NCBI GenBank assembly: GCA_964640795.1
Contig: CAZXIN010000003.1
Location: forward strand, 160,726 to 224,725
DNA length: 64,000 bases
DNA from: M269 sp964640795
Lineage (GTDB): Bacteria; Pseudomonadota; Gammaproteobacteria; Enterobacterales; Alteromonadaceae
Direction: 5' to 3'
The position numbers and the translations under genes were made by a program. Shown here in pieces: positions 28,445 to 37,147 of this stretch. Under the pieces are notes generated by a model. It worked only from the letters and a program-made list of their open reading frames with translations, ran no database searches and had not been told where the DNA came from. How positions within the stretch are numbered: the first letter of the stretch is position 1; each line of letters opens with the position of its first letter.

Positions 28445-29395
28445 ATGAAGTTTTATCTATTGAACATTTTACTGGTCCTAGTGTTGGGAGGTATTACTCA
28501 AAGCGTTACTTTAGCGAATGAAGCCGAACAACCAGATGTCATTAGCAAGTCAAACTGGAATCATGGGGCTGCTAATTGCAAGTTGAGTTCAGATCCAGTT
28601 ACTGATGTTTATCAGCATGATGATCACAGTTTTATTCTCAGACAGAATAAGTGCATCACCTATGAAGCGCCTTTCATATACGTTTTAGTTGGCACAGATA
28701 AAGTTTTAGTAGTAGATACCGGAGCGATAAAAGAGAGTTCTACATTTTCTTTTTATACGGAATTGGAAAATATTCTCGGTGAAATTGTTTTGGGAGCGAA
28801 AGAAGTGCTTGTCATTCATTCTCATGGCCATAGTGACCATACGAAAGGGGATTCTGCATTTAAAGAACGAGACAACGTAACGCTTATTCAGGCTTCTCCC
28901 AACGGTATTAAACGTTTTTGGGGTACTTCTGATTGGCCTGATGGACTAAAAAGCCTTGATCTAGGAGATAGGAAAGTCACTTTTATCCCTACGCCTGGTC
29001 ATCAAGAGGAGTCTATGACTCTGTATGATCACAAGACGAAGTGGCTTTTAACTGGTGACACTTTGTATCCCGGCGTTATTTACATTAAAGATTGGCAAGC
29101 CTATCAAAAGAGTATTGATAGGCTAGCAACCTTTGTAAACAACAATGATGTGTCTGCTGTATTGGGGGCACATATTGAGATGAAGGCCAACTCAACGTTT
29201 TATTATCCCATCGGTTCTACTTATCAACCCGATGAAGCTAAACTTGAATTAGATGTGCAAAGTTTAATATCTCTCAACACTAAGTTACGCGTGATTGATA
29301 ATCCGATTGAAGTCATTACAGATAATTTTATTATTCAACCCATGAGTAGATTGCAAAAAACACTGAGTAATCTTGTTAGGTGGTTTAAATACTAG
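28445..29395 (+). CDS. Exported metallo-beta-lactamase-fold hydrolase
   Basis: The 316-residue protein has a signal peptide (residues 1-24) and a GGAG ribosome site. The dinuclear zinc motif HSHGHSDH (His127-x-His129-x-Asp131-His132) is intact, followed by the third-ligand stretch PTPGHQEES and LTGDTLYPG, with a distal 'GAHIEM' His. The superfamily includes lactamases, glyoxalase II-like and phosphodiesterase-like enzymes; nothing here fixes the substrate. The 264-bp gap before it holds an in-phase open stretch of about 37 codons lacking any start codon, which I do not call. Confidence 0.82.
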   Translation: MKFYLLNILLVLVLGGITQSVTLANEAEQPDVISKSNWNHGAANCKLSSDPVTDVYQHDDHSFILRQNKCITYEAPFIYVLVGTDKVLVVDTGAIKESSTFSFYTELENILGEIVLGAKEVLVIHSHGHSDHTKGDSAFKERDNVTLIQASPNGIKRFWGTSDWPDGLKSLDLGDRKVTFIPTPGHQEESMTLYDHKTKWLLTGDTLYPGVIYIKDWQAYQKSIDRLATFVNNNDVSAVLGAHIEMKANSTFYYPIGSTYQPDEAKLELDVQSLISLNTKLRVIDNPIEVITDNFIIQPMSRLQKTLSNLVRWFKY

Positions 29396-29530
29396 GAGCT
29401 GTTGGTCTTTTCTGTATTATTGAGCTATCTGCCAGCTTTGCTAAAGATAAAGCGCTGATATAGTGCAATGGGTAAAGGTATTAAAGCCGCTTTATACCAA
29501 CCTATTTCAGGAGGGGGCACTTAACATGAA

Positions 29531-29558
29531 TAAGGCAGCTGCAGTATCAGCTGCCTTA
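29531..29558. terminator. Hairpin between convergent MBL and alginate lyase genes
   Basis: An 11-bp perfect inverted repeat (TAAGGCAGCTG / CAGCTGCCTTA, six-base loop). No real T run follows on either strand, so termination strength is uncertain. Confidence 0.5.
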
Positions 29559-29584
29559 AGTCATAAGAGAAACTTTAAGTGAGG

Positions 29585-31381
29585 TTAGAACGCATAGCCT
29601 GTATGACTGTTCTCTATTTTATAGAATGTTGCTTGAACATAGTCCGAGCTATTTCCTGAGTTATTCTGGTTGTATACACCGGCTTTAAAGTACATGTATT
29701 GTCCGCCGTCGTTATAACCGCTGTTACTCATATTGACACTTCTAGAGATATCTGGCTTGCCGGGGCGCATGATGGTAACGGTTAAGTTACTACCATCGAC
29801 GTTTATACGGTAGCTAAACTTTTCGTTTAAAGCGATGCCGTCTGATGGATTTGAAGCATTGCTGGAGCGTTGTCCTATCATTTCTATATATTGGTCGCTA
29901 CCTCCATTTGGCTCATGGGCAAAGTATATTGCACCTTTGTCATTACCCGGTAACTTGCGGTAGTACAGTCTGATCGGCTCGTCGTCGTTGGCGTGAATTT
30001 GACCAATAATGACGCGCCCGACTTGGCTACTTGAGCCGGTTGTGGTGACATGGTTAACGGCCAATGTGGCATCTAATGTGCCATCTACGCCACCTGCGTT
30101 GCTGCGATCAGAACTTGGCGCATCCCCAAATACCCAGTTGTTACCGCCTACGCCCTTAGTTTTGAAGCTTGTATCCCCTCGACGAAGCATTTCTCTTAGT
30201 TCAGAACGAGTGAACTTAGTGTTAGTTGATGTTTTAGCCCCCGATACTTTTGATTTGAAGACAACACCACCGTCTGCTGCCGTATAAAAGTACTCGCTGT
30301 TCTCGTAGCCACTGGCAAGTTCAACTTCTTTGATCGTGTCTGCTTTACCATCATTATTGTTATCTACAGGGATACTAATATTCCAATCAATCAGCTCGAA
30401 ATTACCTGAAGGCGGTAAATTGGGGTTTAGGTTGTCGTTGCCTGTTGGTGGAGGAGGATCACTAGGTTCATCGGGTATTGTAGAGCCATCAGTACATCCC
30501 ATAATTCTCGCTTCCAGTATGCTATTCCAGTTGCTTGATGAATTCCCTTGCCCAACTACTCTGACAAAGCGAGCGGTTGTATCAATAAGATCAAAGCTTT
30601 CCAGCTGGGTTGTGTTACCGCTGGATTGTGCTGATGTTAAGACGTTGGTCCAATTGCTTCCATCTACAGATGTATCAACTTCAAAGAAAGCTCGGCGTTG
30701 ATTACCTTTAAAGAAGGCAAGTGAGATATCTTTTACCAAAGCATTAGCGCCTAGATCAAATTGGAGCGCTTTATCAGTTCCAAACGAAGACCAGCGTGCA
30801 GAGAAGTTATTATCTAGCGTGTTGTTGGGTAAGTTTCCGTCGTTGCTGCCATCGTCAGAGGCTGAATCAATGACGAGGTTGCTGTTGGCGCTACAACTTA
30901 TCTGTTGTCCATTATCTGAAGGCGGTGCTGGGGTCGATGAGCTTGACGTTTTTTCGAGAGAAAATAAATCGAACCGAGAATCACCATTGCGGTGTTTGGC
31001 ATATATTTCGACACTTGTCGCTGAGCCGGAATTAAATTCGACGCTTACTTTTGTCCAATCGCCAGAGCTAGAGCTTTCTGATGCGTCAATACTCCCAGCG
31101 TTAATACCAATAGTGCCATTACCTCTGACATAGGCACTCAAACGGTAATGAGTGTTTGCTTCTATAGGAACATTCTGCTCGACACGCCCATTTTAACCGG
31201 TAATTTTTACTGAGCGGTTTCCGTCAAAAGCAACGCTAGAAATAGACGATGGGTCGGTATCATTCCATCCGTTAAAGTTATTCTCAAAGCTTGGGTTGTT
31301 TAATGGAACAATTTGCGCATAAGTCTGGGTAGCCAATAATGTGGCTAATGCGGCGTACGTTCTCTTTTTATTTAGAAACAT
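29585..31381 (-). pseudogene. PL7 alginate lyase with two carbohydrate-binding modules, interrupted by one in-frame TAA
   Basis: The reading frame from ATG 31381 to the stop at 29585 would be 598 residues but has a TAA at codon 63 (31193-31195). Frame and sequence sense are continuous across it (VKITG, stop, NGRVEQNV). The parts are: signal peptide (1-22); a CBM-like jelly roll (about 23-140, 'NNPSFENNFNGWN'); a discoidin/CBM32-like domain (about 162-296); and a PL7 lyase domain (about 318-598) with all three signatures: RSELREM, QIH and YFKAGVYNQ. PL7 enzymes cleave alginate by beta-elimination. The downstream open frame begins only at a TTG inside the first module, with no signal peptide, so no secreted enzyme is expected unless the stop is a sequencing error or is read through. 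Confidence 0.88.
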
Positions 31382-31455
31382 AAGGCACCTTTTTGATTTT
31401 CGTGTGAATGATTTAGTAAAAACCTACTCCGCTTCTCGCACTAAGTGGTATTTGA

Positions 31456-31483
31456 AATATACCAATTTAAAAATTGGTATATT
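31456..31483. promoter_or_regulatory. 28-bp palindrome, probable operator upstream of the alginate lyase
   Basis: Two perfect 13-base arms, AATATACCAATTT and AAATTGGTATATT, are separated by two bases. It lies about 75-100 bases upstream of the alginate lyase start. Half-sites TTGGTAT/ATACCAA resemble those bound by GntR/FadR-type uronate regulators (ExuR/UxuR), but here they point outward. The regulator is unknown. Confidence 0.6.
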
Positions 31484-31665
31484 GATTTTGGTTTTCCGTT
31501 GTCGAGTACCGTTTCGATTATTTGGTATTTATAGAGCAATGTTAATAGATTGTAAATATATTTGTGATCATTTTGTGATATTTGTGGTGATTTATTTTGG
31601 CTATGATGAATGCTTTGATTTTCGTAAAGCATAAATGTTGTTATCTATAAATACGCTATCTCATT

Positions 31666-31698
31666 TTGGTATGCGTATTTGGTATTTTAAATTGGTAT
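31666..31698. promoter_or_regulatory. Three TTGGTAT direct repeats with 13-bp period
   Basis: TTGGTAT occurs at 31666-31672, 31679-31685 and 31692-31698, separated by GCGTAT and TTTAAA. The exact 13-bp spacing suggests tandem protein binding. The array lies about 225-255 bases upstream of the nuclease start and about 285-315 upstream of the lyase. Confidence 0.55.
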
Positions 31699-31922
31699 TT
31701 CTTTGTTTGGCTTTAGCTATTGAATGAGTTTTATTTAGGTGATGAAAGGGGGAAGGGAAACTAATTTAAAAAGGGTATGGTGTTATATGTTCCCTTCACT
31801 TAACATGAATCTTCTTATTTCTGTCACGAAGCTGTCACAGAGATAACAGACTATCACACGTCAAAATAAAAAAATAAAAACAAGCTGGTTTACCAGCAAT
31901 AATCTTGTATTTCGGAGAAGCT

Positions 31923-34900
31923 ATGAAGGTACAGTACCCAATTATGTTAGCGCTTTTGGGAGCGTTACCAGCTCACGCTAGTGATATCGTGATATCTGGT
32001 GTCATTGATGGCCCCTTGACCGGTGGAACACCAAAGGCAGTCGAACTCTATGTCGTTAATGACATTAGTGATTTAAGTCAATGTGGTGTGGGTTTCGCTA
32101 ATAATGGTGGTGGAACTGATGGTGAAGAGTTTACATTTCCAACTGGAAGCGCGACTGCTGGTAGTTACATATATGTCGCCAATGAGTCCACTCAATTTAC
32201 TAACTTCTTCGGTTTTGGCCCAGACTTTGTCACTGGGAATGCGGGAATTAACGGTGATGATGCGATAGAGCTATTCTGTAACGGTGCAGTTGTCGACGTT
32301 TTTGGTGAGATCGCTGTTGATGGGAGCGGTCAGCCATGGGAATACATGGATGGTTGGGCTTATCGTAATTCGAATACTGGCCCTGATGGAAATACCTTTG
32401 TTTTGGCTAACTGGTCATTTAGTGGACGCAATGAACTGGATGGTGAATTGTCCAATACTGATTCAACAATCCCTTTTCCTTCCTCAAGTTTTGTAACGTC
32501 AAGTGATGGTAGCGAAACCGGTGGAGAGACTGGCGGTGGTGAAACCGGTGGCGGAGAAACTGGTGGGGGAGAGACTGGTGGTGGTGGAACATCCGATCCT
32601 AATGTCGTGAGTTCTAGTGTTTGTGTCGGTTGTGACGATGTACCTATCGAGTTTGATGCCTCAGCATTTGACGCTGCATTATACTATGCGACTGTTCAAG
32701 CTTTAATTGACACCAATGCGCCTATTGCTGATTTAAGAGAGGCGTTAAGTGATCGTTTAGAAGATGGGCATAAATACCTGACTTATCCACAAATTTGGAC
32801 AGGCTTAACCTTTACTGATGAAGATCCCAATAACACTGACAATGTTATATTGTGGTATGACGGACGCTCTCAGGCGAAAAATACAAATGGTAGTGGCGCT
32901 CAAAGCCAAAACCCAGAGAACTGGAATCGTGAACACTCATGGCCAAATAGTCATGGATTCCCTAGCCAAGGTCAATTTGGCTTTACCGATATACATCATT
33001 TACGTCCTACTGATATTTCTATCAATGGCTCTCGCGGTAATTTAGATTTCGATAATAGTGACGCACCTCTGAGTGAGAGCCCTGCTAACCGTATTGACAG
33101 TAATTCATTTGAGCCTCGTGATGAAATTAAAGGTGATGTTGCGCGTATGATGTTTTATATGGATGCTCGCTATGAAGGTACTGAGCAACCTATTTCATCT
33201 AGCCCTCAATTGGGGCAGCCAACTCAATTAACGCCTGATGTTGAGTTAGTTGGACGCTTAACTTCTGTTGGAGAGCCAAGATTAGGGTTGTTGTGTACGC
33301 TGATCGCATGGCATGAAAGTGATCCTGTTAACGATATAGAGCGTCTACGTCATGACAGAGCTTATTCTTTACAAGGTAACCGTAACCCTTTCATCGACAA
33401 TCCTAACTGGGTTGAAACACTCTATGGCTTAGCGAGTAATTGTACTAATGATGCTGGTTCAGGTGGCGGTGAAACTGGCGGCGGTGAGACCGGTGGTGGT
33501 GAAACTGGTGGCGGTGAAACTGGCGGTGAAGGTGTTTCAAGCAGTGCACTTATCTTTATCAACGAAATTCATTATGACAACAGCGGCGGCGATGTAGGTG
33601 AAGCAATCGAAGTCGCAGGTTTAGCTGGTGCTGATTTAGCCGGTATGAGTTTGGTGTTGTATAATGGCAACGGTGGGAGCTCATACAATACAACATCATT
33701 ATCCGGTGTTATCCCCAATCAGCAGGGTGGTTTTGGTACGCTACATTTCCCTATCAGTGGCATTCAAAATGGCGCTCCTGATGGTATCGCTTTGATAGAC
33801 GCAGATGGCAATGTCGTTCAATTCTTAAGTTATGAAGGCGAGTTTGTTGCTAATAATGGCCCTGCACAGGGTATGATGAGTGTTGATATCGGTGTTTCTG
33901 AAGCTGGCAATGCTGGCGTAGGAACATCGTTACAACTAACCGGTGTTGGTTTTAATTCAGCTAGCTTCGTATGGTCCTCTTCAAGCGCTGACAATTTTGG
34001 TTCTGTCAATACAGGGCAAACTTTTGTAGCACCAACGCCTTTCATCAATGAACTTCATTATGACAACAGTGGCAGTGATGTCGGTGAGGGTGTTGAAGTC
34101 GCTGGCCTTGCTGGAACAGACTTATCCGGTTTAAGTATTGTTTTGTATAATGGTAACGGTGGTGCTTCATACAATACTCAAGCGTTAACAGGTGTTATTC
34201 CTGATCAACAGAATGGCTTCGGTACTCTGTCTTTTGCTATTAGTGGTATTCAAAATGGTGGACCTGATGGGTTGGCTCTTATTGACTCTGATGGCAGTGT
34301 GATTCAATTCTTAAGCTATGAAGGTATGTTTAGTGCCACGAACGGCCCTGCAAACGGTGTAATGAGCCAAGATATTGGTGTTGCTGAAGCAGGTAGTGCT
34401 GCGGTTGGTACGTCGTTACAGTTAACTGGAACTGGATTTGCTCCAAGTGATTTTGTATGGGCTGGTTCAAGTGCTGATAACTTTGGCAGTATTAATACAG
34501 GGCAGTCTTTCGGTGCTGGTGGTGACGCAGGTGGCGATACAGGTGGCGGAAGTGTTGACGTTGGTCAGTGTTCTGATACGACTATTTTGGCAACGCCCAT
34601 TCATACTATTCAAGGTGAGGGTTTTGAATCGCCATTACTTGGTGAAACACTTGTTGTTGAAGCTGTTGTCTCTGCAAGCTTTGAAGATTTAGGTTTTTAC
34701 TTCTTACAGCACGAACAAAATGAAGAAGATGGCAATCCTTTAACGTCAGAAGGGTTGTTTATTAACTTTACGGGTACAGATACTCTGCCGCTCGCTGGCC
34801 AACGTGTACGTATTGTTGGTGAAGTCGTTGAAAACTTTGGCCGCACGCAATTAGATGTTTCTGCTAACTTCCTAGATTGTGGCACTGGCAGTATTGAAGC

Positions 34901-36476
34901 GACTGATTTTACACTGCCGTTTGCTAGTTTTGAACAACGTGAATCGCTTGAGAACATGTTCGTAACGACACAACAAGAGTTAGTTGTGACCGACAACTTT
35001 AATTTAGGGGTTTTTGGTGATTTTGACTTATCAAGTCAACGCCTATTCACACCTACACATTTGTTTGCACCGAACTCTCCAGAAGCCATTGCGTTAGTTG
35101 ATGCTAATGCGCTGGATAGAATCGCTTTAGACGATAACGTTGCAGATAGAAACCCTGCAAATGTTATTTATCCTACAGGCGGCTTATCTGCTAATAATAC
35201 ATTGCGAGCTGGTACTACAGTCACGTCTTTGATCGGCCCTATGGACTTTAGTTTTGGTCGTCCGCGCATTTATCCATTATCTGAGCCGGCCTTCTTCAAT
35301 ACCAATCCGAGAACTAATGGCCCTGATCTTGATTTGGGTAATGTTACTGTTGCAGCGGCTAATGTTCTTAATCTATTCAATGGCGATGGGCTGGGGGAGG
35401 GTTTCCCTACGTCTCGCGGAGCTGATTCACTTGAAGAGTTCGACCGTCAACTCGTAAAAACAGTTGAAACCATCGCAGCGATTGATGCTGACATTGTTGG
35501 TTTGGTTGAAATTGAGAACGACGGCTACGGCCCTAACAGTACGATTGCTCAATTGACGGATGCAATTAATGCTGTTCTAGGTGAAGGGACGTATGCCTTT
35601 GTTGATGGTGGTGGTGTTATTGAAGATTCGGATCTTGTCGCTGTAGGCTTGTTGTATAAGCCTAGCACTGTATCTTTAGTTGGTGATGTTCAAATTAACT
35701 TAGACAACGTATTTAATCGTGCACCATTTGCTCAAACGTTTGCGTTAAATTCAAATGGTGAAACTATCACTGTTATCCCTAATCATTTCCGTGCAAAAAG
35801 CTGTAGCGGGTCTTCAACTGGGTTAAATGCAGATCAGAATGACGGTCAAGGCTGTAACAATCAGTTCCGTCTTGATCAAGCTGAGGCTTTAATTACCTGG
35901 ATAGAAACGAATGAAGCATTGAGCTCACAAGACGACATTGTGATTGTTGGTGATTTAAATGCTTACGCTAAAGAAGATCCTATCGTTGCTATAGAAGATA
36001 ATGGGTACGTGAACTTGATTGAGCGTTTCGAGGGTGACGATGCTTACTCTTTTATCTTTAGAGGGCAAGCGGGGTATCTTGATCATGTATTGGCTAACAC
36101 ATCATTAGCAGAGAAAGCGGTTGATGCGACAGAGTGGCATAATAATGTCGATGAGCCACGTGTGTTAGATTACAACCTTGAAAATAAAACAGAAGAGCAG
36201 CAGTTTAGCTTTTTTGCACCAGACCCTTACAGAGCGTCTGACCATGATCCTGTTGTTGTTAGCTTTAACCTTGAAGCAGAAGTCGCAGCGGTTCGTGGTG
36301 ATTTTGATGGTGATGGTGATGTTGATAGAAACGATATTTTTGGTTTATTAAGAGCTGTACAGTTGAGGGAAGAGATAGATTTATCGTTTGATCTTAACGA
36401 TGATGGTGTTGTTAATGGATTGGATGTTCGTGTTATGAGCACGTTATGTACTCGTGCAGGGTGCGCGGTTGAATAA
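31923..36476 (+). CDS. Secreted multidomain double nuclease (endonuclease I plus ExeM-type EEP) ending in a dockerin
   Basis: I start at ATG 31923 (1517 residues), which has GGAG five bases upstream; the signal peptide ends at AHA-SD. In order: a lamin-tail-like domain (20-170); a GETGGGETGG linker (about 198-223); an endonuclease I domain (about 232-506) with NREHSWPNS, DIHHLRP, GDVARMMFYM and NPFID; a second Gly/Glu/Thr linker; two tandem lamin-tail-like repeats (about 541-700 and 706-865, both with HYDNSG..DVGE); an OB-fold region (880-990); an endonuclease/exonuclease/phosphatase domain (about 1140-1450) with VEIEN, GDLNAY and SDHDPV as in ExeM/NucH; and a dockerin (1458-1517). It should degrade extracellular DNA. 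It has no GlyGly-CTERM or PEP-CTERM tail. The next gene, 28 bp on, encodes a possible cohesin anchor. Confidence 0.9.
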   Translation: MKVQYPIMLALLGALPAHASDIVISGVIDGPLTGGTPKAVELYVVNDISDLSQCGVGFANNGGGTDGEEFTFPTGSATAGSYIYVANESTQFTNFFGFGPDFVTGNAGINGDDAIELFCNGAVVDVFGEIAVDGSGQPWEYMDGWAYRNSNTGPDGNTFVLANWSFSGRNELDGELSNTDSTIPFPSSSFVTSSDGSETGGETGGGETGGGETGGGETGGGGTSDPNVVSSSVCVGCDDVPIEFDASAFDAALYYATVQALIDTNAPIADLREALSDRLEDGHKYLTYPQIWTGLTFTDEDPNNTDNVILWYDGRSQAKNTNGSGAQSQNPENWNREHSWPNSHGFPSQGQFGFTDIHHLRPTDISINGSRGNLDFDNSDAPLSESPANRIDSNSFEPRDEIKGDVARMMFYMDARYEGTEQPISSSPQLGQPTQLTPDVELVGRLTSVGEPRLGLLCTLIAWHESDPVNDIERLRHDRAYSLQGNRNPFIDNPNWVETLYGLASNCTNDAGSGGGETGGGETGGGETGGGETGGEGVSSSALIFINEIHYDNSGGDVGEAIEVAGLAGADLAGMSLVLYNGNGGSSYNTTSLSGVIPNQQGGFGTLHFPISGIQNGAPDGIALIDADGNVVQFLSYEGEFVANNGPAQGMMSVDIGVSEAGNAGVGTSLQLTGVGFNSASFVWSSSSADNFGSVNTGQTFVAPTPFINELHYDNSGSDVGEGVEVAGLAGTDLSGLSIVLYNGNGGASYNTQALTGVIPDQQNGFGTLSFAISGIQNGGPDGLALIDSDGSVIQFLSYEGMFSATNGPANGVMSQDIGVAEAGSAAVGTSLQLTGTGFAPSDFVWAGSSADNFGSINTGQSFGAGGDAGGDTGGGSVDVGQCSDTTILATPIHTIQGEGFESPLLGETLVVEAVVSASFEDLGFYFLQHEQNEEDGNPLTSEGLFINFTGTDTLPLAGQRVRIVGEVVENFGRTQLDVSANFLDCGTGSIEATDFTLPFASFEQRESLENMFVTTQQELVVTDNFNLGVFGDFDLSSQRLFTPTHLFAPNSPEAIALVDANALDRIALDDNVADRNPANVIYPTGGLSANNTLRAGTTVTSLIGPMDFSFGRPRIYPLSEPAFFNTNPRTNGPDLDLGNVTVAAANVLNLFNGDGLGEGFPTSRGADSLEEFDRQLVKTVETIAAIDADIVGLVEIENDGYGPNSTIAQLTDAINAVLGEGTYAFVDGGGVIEDSDLVAVGLLYKPSTVSLVGDVQINLDNVFNRAPFAQTFALNSNGETITVIPNHFRAKSCSGSSTGLNADQNDGQGCNNQFRLDQAEALITWIETNEALSSQDDIVIVGDLNAYAKEDPIVAIEDNGYVNLIERFEGDDAYSFIFRGQAGYLDHVLANTSLAEKAVDATEWHNNVDEPRVLDYNLENKTEEQQFSFFAPDPYRASDHDPVVVSFNLEAEVAAVRGDFDGDGDVDRNDIFGLLRAVQLREEIDLSFDLNDDGVVNGLDVRVMSTLCTRAGCAVE
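36294..36473 (+). other. Dockerin type I-like domain of the nuclease
   Basis: Two calcium loops match the 12-residue dockerin pattern exactly: DFDGDGDVDRND (codons 36300-36335) and DLNDDGVVNGLD (36390-36425). Each is followed by a helix (IFGLLRAVQL and VRVMSTLC). Acidic/Asn ligands stand at positions 1, 3, 5, 9 and 12 of both loops. The residues at the partner-recognition positions 10-11 are RN and GL. The tail after repeat 2 is CTRAGCAVE. Confidence 0.85.
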
Positions 36477-36504
36477 GTAGTAGTTGTATAGAGAGAAAAC
36501 TAAA

Positions 36505-37059
36505 ATGAAAAATGTTGTACTAGGATTATTCTTATTATTCAGTTTGAATGTTAATGCTGGCGTGATTAATATCGATGTGAGTGCTGACACCGCTAACATC
36601 GGTGATACGGTCGCTGTTGATATTGTGGGGTCAGGATTTGCTGATTTTGACTTCTTTAACTTTGACGTGTTATTTGATACGGCGGTTTTTAGCTTTGACC
36701 CTGCAAACATTGTCACTGATTTGCCTGTAGCTGGACTTTTTGGATTTGGCATACAGGCAGTTGAAGTACCGGGTATTGGTGCAAACTTCAGCTTTCTGGA
36801 TTTATTTCCTTTTGGAGGTGGTGCTTTTAGTATTAGCTTTGACCTGAGTGTGATTGGTGCTGGTGTATCTGATTTACTACTAAGTACGTCTGACATTGGA
36901 CAAGGCTTTTTTGTGCCTCAAGCAGGTTTACCAGAGGTGTTAAGTATTAGTCAAAACTTTGATCAATTAACAGTAAGTGAAGTACCAGAGCCAAGTTTAT
37001 TAATGATATTTGCGTTAGCTATGTTTGGACTTATTGGTTACAGAAAGTTAGCTAAATAA
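36505..37059 (+). CDS. PEP-CTERM surface protein with cohesin-like domain
   Basis: I start at ATG 36505 (184 residues) because the signal peptide (MKNVVLGLFLLFSLNVNA) begins there. Residues 19-155 are all-beta and have the look of a cohesin: 'VSADTANIGDTVAVDIVGSG', then FFNFDVLFDTAVFSFDP, comparable to the GDTV.V...NFD..L.YDP..L.F pattern. The C-terminus is a classic PEP-CTERM signal: VPEPS (161-163 PEP), a hydrophobic stretch LLMIFALAMFGLIGY and the basic end RKLAK. Exosortase would cut it and place it on the cell surface or release it. It follows the dockerin-bearing nuclease by 28 bp and is closed by a strong terminator, so the two form a unit. Cohesin-like PEP-CTERM proteins also occur without dockerins, so partner binding is inference. 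Confidence 0.82.
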   Translation: MKNVVLGLFLLFSLNVNAGVINIDVSADTANIGDTVAVDIVGSGFADFDFFNFDVLFDTAVFSFDPANIVTDLPVAGLFGFGIQAVEVPGIGANFSFLDLFPFGGGAFSISFDLSVIGAGVSDLLLSTSDIGQGFFVPQAGLPEVLSISQNFDQLTVSEVPEPSLLMIFALAMFGLIGYRKLAK

Positions 37060-37081
37060 ACTAACGATACTTTGAATTAAC

Positions 37082-37108
37082 AAAGCGCGATTAATATCGC
37101 GCTTTTTT
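37082..37108 (+). terminator. Rho-independent terminator after the PEP-CTERM gene
   Basis: The stem AAAGCGCGAT / ATCGCGCTTT (37082-37091 and 37096-37105) with a four-base loop is followed by a T run. Confidence 0.92.
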
Positions 37109-37147
37109 GATTCTATGCCTCATCCTGAAAGCGCACTATATCGCTCG

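Larger units (their letters stand above)
31382..31922. other. AT-rich divergent control region with TTGGTAT boxes
   Basis: This 541-bp region separates the alginate lyase (left) from the nuclease (right). It contains TTGGTAT at 31474, 31522, 31666, 31679 and 31692, the inverse ATACCAA at 31459, and a near-copy GTGGTAT at 31445. A hairpin GCTGGT-TT-ACCAGC (31884-31897) lies in the leader of the nuclease gene just before its GGAG site. The small open frames here look like shadows of the AT-rich sequence. Confidence 0.65.

Noticed and set aside
31441..31632. Small open frames on both strands in the 31.4-31.6 kb region
   Set aside because: They lie across the palindrome and TTGGTAT boxes in AT-rich DNA, have no ribosome site and no protein-like pattern.
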